Shown one piece after another: positions 23,571-33,600 of a stretch of DNA of 64,000 bases (its first letter is position 1; each line of letters starts with the position of its first letter). Where the stretch lies: positions 1,054,001 to 1,118,000 of the forward strand of contig JAWWNJ010000082.1 in NCBI GenBank assembly GCA_037176885.1. Reading direction: 5' to 3'. Origin of the DNA: Favolaschia claudopus. Its lineage: Eukaryota; Basidiomycota; Agaricomycetes; Agaricales; Mycenaceae. Below the pieces are notes generated by a model. That model was not told where the DNA came from, ran no database searches, and worked only from the letters and a program-made list of their open reading frames with translations. A program made the translations under genes and the position numbers.

Positions 23571-24493
23571 ATAGTACAACGCGTCAGTCACAGTCCCGTG
23601 ATTGTGTCACGACAGCGGTGACTGATCCCCGACATCTCCGAGCTAGTAACTTACCAGATGAACAGTTCAGCGCGCCCGAACAGTTTCTGAGCGCTGAGCG
23701 CTGAACCCGTCAGAGTTGCGTCAGAGCAAATTCTCCTGAGATTCGGACTCCTGGAAAAAATTGTGGAAGTTGTTGGAACACTGCCACTGGTTCAAGCCCA
23801 GAACAATCAGCACTCAGACTCGACGCGTATCTGATGAGGGGTCAGGACCTACATAGTTACTGGCGGGAAATATTCTGCCCACACAGCGCATCGAATTTCT
23901 CTATGGTGAGCTGGAGAAGTCTGCAAATGTAATTGTACAGTACTTCGCCAAGTACCTGTCCGAAAGAGGCAAGTTTTTTACCGCCCGTACAGCATTCGGG
24001 AAGTGTTCTAATCCCCCTATTGACCCAGCCGGCGTTTTCCCTCCGAAGAGAAGCACCAATGGATTAAATTGCTTGTGCGAAACAGATCCGTGGTTGATCT
24101 TCGTCAAATGATTTCAATGCTGAGGACAAACTAAGGATCAAGGAATACACTCAAGTAACTCACTCGCGGTGTGCGTCGGGTGTGCACGCCATTTCTGGAG
24201 TTGCAGCTCGTTGGATTAGGTTTGACAGAGCCATTGTCGAGGAAATTCCGAAGATAGACGGACGATCATCGATCATCATGGACATGAGAGTGGGACGGGC
24301 TTTCGGTCTTCTTTATTCAATTACCGCAGCAGAAAGCTGTTGTGAAAGGCGCATTTACAGCGCCAATCACGCTGTAAATACAGTGGTATCTAATGTCCGT
24401 TGGCAACGCGTGAAACTCGTGCAGCTGCCGTCACATACTTACCCGTCTCTTCGCGTCTTCAAATATTCCCCAAGCAAGCGAGTACGATCGTCG
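23571..24493. other. Intergenic, about 0.9 kb
   Basis: No gene recognised on either strand. Confidence 0.5.
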
Positions 24494-25994
24494 ATGCCAC
24501 TACCCGCCTTCCTAAGATTTCGACCTCGACCACGCCACCTTCTCCTACTCGTAGCCCTCGGGTTTGTTATACTCGTCGTCGAGAGGGCTGCGAATCCGCG
24601 ATTTCGACACAAGCTCCGCGTGAATTTCAACTACTATGTTGCGGACGGGGGACGATGGCGAGCAAGCAGCGGACCACCGAAGTACGTTTCGCTGCGTAAA
24701 TGGGAGGCGTCTTTACCCCAGCACAATCTGTCGCTGCCGTTTCCGGAGGGCAAAAGTGGGCGATATGTAAGTTTTCGAATCAGGCTGGGTGGTTGGGATG
24801 GAATAACTGCTTCAACGAGATGTGCGTCGGTCAAAAATATACCTCATGACTTTGAATACTGAAAATGAAAATTGGTTAGCTTGATGAATGCGCATCTGGC
24901 GTACGCATCAGGTCGGGCGTACGTTTTCCAGGATTATTACTGGGCTACTGAGCATTATCCTTGGCCGAAGGAAAAATGGGTTGCGGTAGACCCACATAAC
25001 GCCCCTCAATGCTATGATTTCGGGACCCGTCGCTGGCGGACCATTCGAACCAGGCGATCCAGCCTCCCCGATCCATCTCTAGCGATTGGTTCGAGGTCGT
25101 CTGTCCCCGTTCCGAGCGCCGCTATATCAACACTCGAGACGTCAAACCGGCCGTTGAAGGCGCATCTGGGATAGAGATATTGAGACATTGGCAGCAAATT
25201 TTGCGCGATGCGCCAGAAGGGTGTATCGAAATCGTGCCCGCCGTCATGGGAGGAGGATATGTGGCCTCAGACGTTCGGTTGGGGTTGTGGGGCAGCGAGC
25301 GGGTCTTGTCGCTCTGGGATTCATTTTCCTGTCACCGATCTCGAGATTGCTTGATGCATCGCCCATCGTTCGAGCGGCGTGGAGTCCAACGCGGATCTAT
25401 TTATCCCTCGCGGTCCACGCCCCTCCTCACCCTATGCCCCGCGATCCGTTCAAGCGAATGATAGCTTTGCATCTGCGGAGAGGAGATTACGAGAACCACT
25501 GTCGCTGGTTGGAATATATCAACTCGAAAATTCTACAGCTGGAGTCTTTTTCTCACCTTCCCGATCGCTATACTCCCGAGCCCGACGCACCAGGAAAGCT
25601 GAGCGCTTCCTTGCGCGATGTTGGCCAGATGTCGAAGGGAATTCTGCGAAGAAGATTGAAGATGCGCATCGAGATTACCTGGCACTGTTGAAAACACCAG
25701 AGCCAATTGATGTTGTATACATCTTGACGAACGAAAAGAGTGGCTGGATTAGACGAGGTCAAGAACGCGCTGAAAAGAAATGGATGGACGGTTGCCACGA
25801 GCCGGGATCTGGTGCTTGACTCAGAGCAGACAGAGGTGTCAATGACGGTGGATATGGAGATTGCAAGGAGAGCGGAGGTTTTCATCGGGAATGGGGTGCG
25901 TTTACCTGCCTCAAATCCGTTTCCAAGCTAATCCGAGTTCCTCTTCGTTCAGTGGTCCTCTTTTACGAGCAATGTGTGTACGAGCGGCTCTTAG
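24494..25994 (+). pseudogene. O-fucosyltransferase-like (GDP-fucose protein O-FucT) gene with many frameshifts
   Basis: Starts MPLPAFLRFRPRPRHLLLLV, a type II membrane anchor, and ends with FIGNG|WSSFTSNVCTSGS after a final intron. Family blocks are clear but in different frames: GRYV, AGWLGWNNCFNEM, LMNAHLAYASGRAYVFQDYYW, PLNAMISGPVAGGPFEPGDP, SSDWFEVVCPRSERRYINTR, LWGSERVLSLWDSF, SPISRLLDASPIVRAA, VESNADLFIPRGPRPSSPYA, MIALHLRRGDYENHC (the O-FucT Arg motif), HLPDRYTPEPDAPG and LDEVKNALKRNGWTVATSRD. At least seven one-base shifts are needed between 24770 and 25745, and no GT-AG intron explains them. The protein is otherwise well conserved, so decay is recent or the sequence is error-prone here. 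Activity is not expected if the sequence is right. Confidence 0.65.
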
Positions 25995-26581
25995 GACAAG
26001 AGAGATCCTATGAGTATCCGCTTCACCTAAACCAATCAGCGAATTCAACCGGGTGAAATCCAAAGGACCCGAACACTTGTTCAGGGCAATTCTTTAGGGC
26101 GACTCTTCCAGGACCTCCCAACGTCACTTCCAGGTCCTCGGTTTCCACTATGAGCGTAGCGCATCTAAATCACAGCCCGTTATACATTGGTGTAATCGCC
26201 AGTCCTTCAGAGTCTCATGCAGATTCAATGCTAGGACATGGTGGTGGGTTGGGAAAACAAGGGATTGATGGTGATGAATGGTGACTAATATGATCGTCAG
26301 TCACAGTGATGGCCGCGGCGGAAGATGTTCAACTTTATTCTTGTCCAACCGTGTCGTTGGGTTCCTTTCACACTAGATACACGCAGATAAAATTTGAATA
26401 CCATAGAATGACCTCAATGCTTTGCCCTCAATCTTCTACGATTGAGAAACAAGAAAAACTTAGTGAACACAATGTATTCAACATCGAAACATTCGCAACA
26501 TCGGAGTCGTCTTTACATTGCACTACTTGAACGTGAAACAAGACTGAATTCATCAGGAGAAACTACCCCGGCCTTCCCTCC
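25995..26581. other. Intergenic between pseudogene and thaumatin-like gene
   Basis: Convergent 3' regions; no further gene recognised. Confidence 0.5.
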
Positions 26582-28141
26582 TCAGGTGGCTGGGCAAAAT
26601 GTGACCGTATAATCAGCATGGTTCGGAGTTGGGCACGTCCAAAGAGCGCTTTCGCTCGCTTCGTCATAGGCGTATGCGTACGCGTTGGGGCAGGCGTTCT
26701 CTGTTACATCAATGAGTAATGACTCTGTTCAGTTACGCGGAAATAATTACTGAAATACTGGTGATCGCAAAGTTCAAATTAACCACGGCCGTGAACGACA
26801 TAAACAATCAATCAAGCACACACCAGGTAGTTGGTTACTCCGGACGAGGGGCAAGTTTGAGGAGTGTCGAACTGACCGGAGCAGCAGTTGGGAGAATTAC
26901 CTGGTGCGCCATCTCGTATTCAAATAATCACACTGCTAAAGGAAAACAAGCCTTACCCGCTCTGCCATTCAACGCGTCGATATTGCAAGCGCTGCTACAG
27001 CCGACAGGGAAACCAGAAGAATCGAACGGACCCTTCTGGTTGCCGGGACAATTAGGTCCGAGATCCACAGCGCAATCGGGGGTGGGGCAGCCTCTGTCAT
27101 TGTCGATGCGGATCCTGTGTCGTATAAATTGATTGAGTTGAAATGGATGAGTGGGGAAGATCAATACGGGAGGTTATAGCCATCGACGAAGGAAACTGAT
27201 AATTTCGAGGTGAGAATGGGTGTTGTGAAAATGGAGGAGGTATTGCCGTACTGTCGTAAAAGTCCGAAACGGGTCCCTGGAAGTTGAATCTGAGAGGGTC
27301 AATATTTAGGAAAGAATCATGTGAGGCTAATGATTCTCTCACTCGGCCAGAGACGCGGGAGGAACACCCTAACGGGAAGTTGAATCATGAATGATTCAGG
27401 AACTTCGGTCATCTTTCACTTACAGTTCCGGCATTCACGTCACAGACCTACGATCCGGTGGTCTGTTGGCGAAGTATGGTACCACATAAAATGTCAAGAC
27501 TCACAAGGCCACCGAGACATCCACCATCCAAGCAAGAGGTCGGACCGTTATTGTTCGCGAAGTTGCAGTTGCGGCGAGCCTGAGTTCGACCATTAAGTAA
27601 ATTAGAAATGTCGAATGATTAATACTAAAGAACATACCCAAACTCTGCCGAACTAGGATAATTTTGGGGCTCCTTGATTAATCACAAACGTTCGCGGGGA
27701 GGGTATTGTTCATGCGCACCCATCCTTCGTCGACGGTAATAACTTGCGATGTGAAAGGATCAGCGGCCCATCTGCCAGTGTGCGCCGCATGTTAACAATC
27801 GTTATAGTGGTGGAGCAAGCCTTAATACCCAGTGGTGTGCGATGGCCGGGGGCCGCCGGAAGTGAAGTACTACAGAAATAGATGTTGAGCTCCAAGCAGC
27901 GAGGAAATCGCGAGGACTCATACGGCAGGCCTGGACGGATGTCATGATGAGAAGAGAGACTTGAGTGGCGAGCAGAATACACACCAGATGGTGAAGGGAC
28001 ACGCGTTATAGACCTGCATGCGAATTGAGAGAAGTGACTCCGAGTCGAAAGTGTTGCAGAATAACCTACCGTGATGGTCCGAGCGGTCACTGCAGCAGCG
28101 ACGGCGAGGGTAATCAAGGAGGAACTGATAAAACTCTTCAT
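26582..28141 (-). CDS. Thaumatin-like protein
   Basis: Minus-strand gene with a secretion signal (MKSFISSSLITLAVAAAVTA) and at least ten short introns. Joined exons give VYNACPFTIWPAYFTSGG, TTGWAADPFTSQVITVDEGW, FGRVWARRNCNFANNNG, CLDGGCLGGLVCDVNAGTG, VPPASLAEFNFQG, SDFYDISFVDGYNLPIRI, CPTPDCAVDLGPNCPGNQKG, PFDSSGFPVGCSSACN, SPNCCSGQFDTPQTCPSSG and ACPNAYAYAYDEASES, ending YTVTFCPAT. This is the full thaumatin/PR-5 fold with its many disulphide cysteines and the REDDD-type acidic cleft residues. Fungal members often bind or cut beta-1,3-glucan. At first sight the gene looks broken, but GT-AG introns restore the frame everywhere; several exons are under 50 bases. A TATA box stands about 55 bases upstream. 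Confidence 0.85.
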
Positions 28142-28194
28142 TTCTTTAACTCGAGAGTGGGGCTCGTCGATAATTTCCGGAACCGAACTACGAG

Positions 28195-28203
28195 GTTTTA
28201 TAG
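28195..28203 (-). promoter_or_regulatory. TATA box of the thaumatin-like gene
   Basis: Minus strand reads GCTATAAAA, about 55 bases before the start codon at 28141. Confidence 0.55.
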
Positions 28204-29090
28204 CAAGCCCTTGAGCTAGCTTCGGACGATCACATCGTGCGTCCGGCTTTCAATTTCGTGTCCTTCGCAATTCTATGGCGTCCTATGCCGACTCGGAACA
28301 AGGCAGAAATTAATTCAAGTACTCGCTACATTCACGAAGGAATGGAATGCAACAGTTGATTTGGGGTTGGATGCACCACTCCGTCCATCGCGGCAAGAAT
28401 CCGAATTTATATGCTATTGGCTAGGCTTCGGATAAACCGTCTAAGAACAGCGCGCAGCGGCAAAGTGTCCCCGCTAGCACGTAAATATGTGTTCTCGACG
28501 GGCCCGGCCAACGAAATATAAACAATTAATCGGCGCGCCCACAGTGGCCGAAAATTGCGAGCCATTCTGATTCTGATTGATTTTGCAAGCTAGCGCATGC
28601 TCTTTATCACAAGAAGTAACGCTCATTATTTCATGCGCTAATTATGGACTGAATTTAATTCGTCCCTATGAAAATCTTCCTGAACTGGAAATTCAACCCA
28701 AGTTGAACAGAGGGTGAGAAGCCGATCAATAGCCGGCACAGCCAAGCAAAACCAAGCAATGCAACCTGATCTCAACGCCCACTGGCAAGCCAGGGCCGAA
28801 CCGCATCAAGGAATGGAACGGTGTTGAAAAATGCGCCCGGTAATGTCTGCGGACGTATCATGAAGTCTCAAGGATCTCAAGCCGCTGAGTACTGATTTTT
28901 TCCCCTGTTTATTCAAGGTTTCCGATTTTTGCTATTGGATTCCTACGTCCCCGTCTCGAGCTCGCCGTCACAGGAAGCGTCAATCGTGTCTCAGGATGGA
29001 GTCATGAAGATCCTCCCATTCCGGCTACGGCACCTTCTCCATGGTCATGAGTTTGAATTCGCATGCTTACTCAGGTGATCGGGCGGCCGC
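28204..29090. other. Divergent intergenic region, about 0.9 kb
   Basis: Lies between the thaumatin-like gene and the HD hydratase gene, which point away from each other. No gene seen. Confidence 0.5.
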
Positions 29091-29108
29091 TATGTATACT
29101 AGTATATA
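29091..29108 (+). promoter_or_regulatory. TATA-like region of the HD hydratase gene
   Basis: TATGTATACTAGTATATA about 40-55 bases before the ATG. Confidence 0.45.
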
Positions 29109-29146
29109 GACCCTCAATCCCCTCTCTTCTGGGCCACACTACGACC

Positions 29147-30185
29147 ATGACCAGCACCGACGACGTCGCATTCTACGGATTTACAGCAGTGCCCCGCGAT
29201 CCGGACGTACTATTCCAGAATCATCCCACTGCGAGCGGAGATAATCCCAAGCAGGATGAATTCACTGTGACAGATTTTCCCTTTTCACACTCTGAGCTTG
29301 CCAATCAGGTGCGGGAGTTTGTCCGGGTGCGTGTTCTCCATACGATGGGATTTTGATCCAGGCTGACTGTATTACTGCCACGCAAGAATGAATTGGACCC
29401 TCAGACATTCAATCACAGCAACCGCGTCTACGTGTATGGTATGTCGGTCCGTATTTTGTTAGAGAATCGGGAAAGCATACAGCGTTCTCTTGAGGTGCCG
29501 CACTTGTGAAGACCCACTTTCCCGAGTGGAAGTACGACAATGAGACGTGGTATCTGGCTTGTATGCTTCATGATATCGGAACCGCGAACAAGTTTCTGGC
29601 GACGACCAAAGATGTCTTTCGAGTTTAAAGGCGCCATTGTAGCCAGAGATCTGATCCTCAAGCTCGGCGGGGTGGAGGATCAGGCGGATAGCGTTTGTGA
29701 GGCCATTGTCAGGCACCAAGACATCTTTGTCAAAGGGTGAGGCATTCAATGCGATCTTCTTTTTCGTAAATTGATATCTCTGCAGCGGTAATATCACTCA
29801 GATTGGTCAGGCGCTTCAGCTGGCGACGATTCTAGGTGAGTGTTTGTATCGTGGTATTTCGCTATTCCCTCTCAATCAATCTTTTACAAGACAATATCGG
29901 CCTGTGAGTTAATCCCAGGCACATATGAACATTCCTCTGATTCATCCTATTCTTGCATTCGCTAGCCGCGCCAACACCATCCACCCGAATCTCATACAGA
30001 CCACCGTCGCAGCATTCCCGCGTCTCGGTTGGTCGGAACATTTCGCCTGCGTTATCGAAAAGGAATTGCATCTCAAGCCGTGGTGCCATACAACGACGTT
30101 CGAAGTTCCGAAGTGGACGAATGGGACGCAGAGCAACTTTGCGACGGATGTGAGAGGCAATGAGGTGATGAAGCCGTATGATTGA
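29147..30185 (+). CDS. HD-domain hydrolase, cyanamide hydratase-like
   Basis: Starts MTSTDDVAFYGFTAVPRD. Exons joined by GT-AG introns give NELDPQTFNHSNRVYVYG (first metal His), WYLACMLHDIGTANKFL (the HD pair), MSFEFKGAIVARDLILKLGG, CEAIVRHQDIF and GNITQIGQALQLATILDNIG, then an IHPNLIQTTVAAFPRLGW block. This order matches fungal cyanamide hydratases of the HD superfamily (the Ddi2/Ddi3 and Myrothecium enzyme group), which hydrate cyanamide to urea using a metal centre; related HD proteins may use other small nitriles or isocyanides. Length, about 250 residues, is normal. Most introns are under 70 bases. Confidence 0.8.
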
Positions 30186-31212
30186 GGTCGAAATGGTCAT
30201 GGGTAGGGCCATCGCGGTATGTGCAACTCAAGTGTAACATTCTACGACTGTTTGTATTTGTACGTCTGTCAGAAACATTCAACAGCTTTTCTGTTTTCAT
30301 CAGGAACTTTGGATTTCCAATAATGTGCCGCAAGGAACGCTCCGCTCGCCGCTGGACAACAAGATGAAAAATCACCGTTAATGCCTTGAGTCCTATTAAC
30401 GTTCCCTCGTTTGTATCGTCCCGGTTCGAATACTCGCACCAAAACAAATCCGATGTATACTTGGAACCCTGGCGGCCGTCTACATGAAATTTCTCCGATT
30501 TTATAATGCGAGAAGATGAAAGAAATGGTCACACACGAAAGGTGCTACGACTGCGCCGAAAAGTACAATTGTCGCGAATTCGTTTGAACCTTGGCAAATA
30601 ATTAATAGCCGCCGCACAATTTTCGCTTACCGGCATACCCCATTACGCTCCAAAAGTCTATTCTCTTCTCTTTTGTAAGTGTCGTCGCGACCAGTATGTA
30701 GCTCATTAGACCTCTGGTCGTCGGCTCGTTCCCTTGACTTTTGGAAGCTGAAATTCGAGGAGTCGGATGGACAAATTCAACTCGAGGAAGACCTTGCGCT
30801 GAGGATTCGGATGCCTCTTCGGGATTATCCTTGTGTAGAGCATAAGTTTGGGTCAGGCATCAGAAGATAGGACGGAAGTGCGAACGAGTACTACCTCAGC
30901 CTGAGTACCTCGAATCTGTCCTGATCCACCTCCTGATACCCGTTGCGAGCCCGCTTGAGAGGATACCGAAAGTCCAAACGAAGGCCGATATCAATGAAGG
31001 CTCAAAGCTGCGATCGAATATTGAAGCTTCATTTTCCCGCCTGAAGGCAAGTTTGACGTGGCGCGGTCCAGGGGTGATCGGTGGCCAGTTGAGCAGAGAG
31101 ATAGCGTAGGAGTGCTTTTCCAGACCAGCGATAGCGAGAAGAAATCCAGGTTCTCGAATTGCGGAGGAGCCGAAGGGATGGAGTTCTAATCATCGAGGAA
31201 CGTGGCCCTTAT
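30186..31212. other. Intergenic, about 1 kb
   Basis: No gene recognised. Unlike the regions upstream of mannosidase copies 2 and 3, this region shows no similarity to the right end of the large element, so the left mannosidase flank abuts normal DNA. Confidence 0.55.
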
Positions 31213-33281
31213 GTTTTAAGGACCCTTCAGACTAAGGAACGGAGACCAGTGACGAGCTGCCAGTGATTCGCTGATAGAATCTGACTGAGAGCATCGACCA
31301 GGAAAACGAGGGTGAGAGCGAGGTGAGAGACTGAGAAAGGCACACGCCGTCGCCGTCGGCCATCACCGTGACCGACGTCACACCCATTGACGTGACAGCA
31401 ACGACCCTCTTCCCCGCATTCTGCGATGAACGGTCACCACAGCCATTCCGCGCACACCCAGGCGTACCAGAGCTATGCTCGTCCTCCACAGCAACAGCAG
31501 CCGCAGCAGAGTCAGGTCTCTCAAGGTCACGGTCACGCTCATTCCCATCCGCAAGCGCAAGTAAAGGAGTACCCGACCGTCAACCAGTCCAGCGGCGCGA
31601 AATGGATCAAGCCGCTCACCCAGGCGCGCATCTCGCAGTTCAACGGCGGACACTTCGGGGACGTGAATCTTGGGGCGGTGTTGTATGAGAGGAAGGAGGA
31701 TGCGGAGGAGTATGTTAAGTTGGAGGTGTGAGTGTTTTCGGTGCTTTCCACGCAAGATTCGTCTGCTAAATCAAGACGAAGATGGTCGGCTCCGGGTCTG
31801 ACGAAACCCTCTTTTGCAGAGGCGATAAAGCAAGAGTTCAAACCCGCGCATAAAGGCGACTCGTTTGGGCCGAGCTGGACGAATCATTGGTGGAAGGTTA
31901 CGCTGAAGGTGCCCGAGAATGAGTTTGGGAAGTACGAGCGTGTAACGTGTCGGTTCTCTCTCTTTTGTGGTGTATTTCCCTTCTCACATATTGAATGAAG
32001 TTGAATTCGACCCGGGCTGCGAAGCCATGATCTTCGACGTCGATGGGACGCCGCTCCACGGTCTGCTATCCTGCTATCTTCTTCCCACTTCAATTATCGT
32101 TCATTAACGCACGCGCTACAGGTATCACCGGTGGTTACGGCGGCGACCGCCGCGTCGAATACATCATCCCCACTTCCGCGCGGAAGAAAGGCGAACACAA
32201 GATCGTCATCGAAAGCAGCTGCAATGGGATGTTTGGTCAGGAGGGTGGTGGGATTGGTCCGCCTGATGTACGTCCCTGGTTCCACATACATCATGAGCAC
32301 AAGAGACAGCTGACGACGCGACGCAGCCTAACCGCTACTTCCGCCTCGACATGGCCGACATCGTCGTCCCGAACCAAGATGCATGGCGTCTCCTATGGGA
32401 CTTCACCACCCTGAGAGAGCTGGTGGATACGTTGCCGGGGAATACGCCGTACGATTCTCATTCTCTGCCTTTTCCTCTTCATGTGCTGAATGCCTTCCTG
32501 CAGACTCCAAAACGCCGCCCTAAGCGCAGCCAACGCGATCATGAACGCGTTCGACTATCGTGACCCGAGCAGCATCAAGAGGGCGAGGGAGATCGCGCAG
32601 GGGATTTTCGTGAGTCGCTTCGTTTCTTTTTGTTTCTCTTGCAGAGACGATTCAGCTTGCGCATAGGGCAAAGACTGGGATAAGGTGGACGGTGGCGCGG
32701 GTGTGTACGACGGCGCGGACGAGGAAGGCGACGAGAAGGGGCGGAGCTTGGTTTGGGGGATTGGACAGTGCGTCTCCTCTCCTCTTCTTCTTCGTATGCA
32801 TACCAATGAATGCTGACGGAAACGAAAAACAACGCAGCTGCCACATCGACACGGCGTGGCTGTGGCCGTATTCGGTGACGCAGCAGAAGACGGCAAGGAG
32901 CTGGGCGACGCAGGTGGATTTGATGGAGAGGTATGAGGAGCATCGGTTTGCGTGTAGCCAGGCGCAGCAGTATAAGTGGTTGGAGGAGGTGGGTCTCTTC
33001 TCTCCCCTCCCTCATGCTTTGTCTCGCTTTATCTCACTTTTTTCGATAGCAATACCCTTCGCTCTTCAAACGCATCTCCGCGCAAGTCGCCGCAGGGCGC
33101 TTCCACCCCATCGGCGGCGCGTGGGTCGAGCACGACGCGAATATGCCGTCGGGGGAGGCGTTGGTGAGGCAGATGGTGTATGGGCAGAGGTACTTTGAGG
33201 GTAGGTTTGGGGTGCGGTGCGAGACGGGGTGGTTGCCGGATTCGTTTGGGTTGACGGGGGCGTTGCCGTTGAGGGGAGGCC
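31213..33281. repeat. Mannosidase flank duplication, copy 1
   Basis: Promoter plus 5' half of the mannosidase gene. It recurs at about 41269-43312 and 51301-53355. Bases 31213 to about 32205 differ from copy 2 at many sites and by small indels; from 32206 to 33281 copies 1 and 2 are identical with an offset of 31 + 10,000. Confidence 0.85.
31426..33281 (+). pseudogene. Alpha-mannosidase (GH38) 5' fragment, copy 1
   Basis: Has the start [20 protein letters not shown] and the N-terminal exons with intact frames and introns. It keeps the zinc-site block [16 protein letters not shown] and the nucleophile block [14 protein letters not shown], then stops at the junction with element copy B at 33282. 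The second zinc-binding part of the catalytic domain and the whole C-terminal half are missing, so no active enzyme is expected. The polyglutamine tract in the first exon is slightly longer than in copies 2 and 3. Confidence 0.85.
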
Positions 33282-33600
33282 GTACGTTCGCTGTCGTATG
33301 TAGCTTGAATAAAATGTGCTTTGACTTCCCAAAAAGGCAATTATCAAGCGCTGACACGCTCACCGCTCGACTAAGCTCGCCGCGCGACCAAGGTCGCAAG
33401 CGACTCGCCCACCCCAGACTTATAGCTTTCCGGCGCTGTTCTCAAAAGGATTTATTTTCTACTTACATACAACGGAGAAGAAAAATTGATTTTTCGACCC
33501 ACAGGAAGCCCGTTTCCCGGCCTGTTTCAGGGTCCTCAGGACTACGCTAATCGGGGGCGGGGATCTGGCAAAGTACAGATCTATCTACTAACTACCCTGA
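33282..33600 (+). repeat. Conserved terminal segment of element B
   Basis: Holds a block near 33360-33422 that is identical in copies A, B and C and contains GCGACC-AA-GGTCGC, a perfect 6-base hairpin. The segments on either side differ between A and B, so this block is conserved above its surroundings. Confidence 0.7.

Noticed and set aside
27600..28050. Apparent frameshifts and stop codons in the thaumatin-like gene
   Set aside because: Short GT-AG introns (for example one with donor GTATGA and acceptor CTGTAG, and one ending GATCGTAG) restore a single frame with all family motifs.
32575..33015. Arg/Pro-rich reverse-strand open frames in the mannosidase copies
   Set aside because: They are shadows of the mannosidase exons and introns on the other strand.
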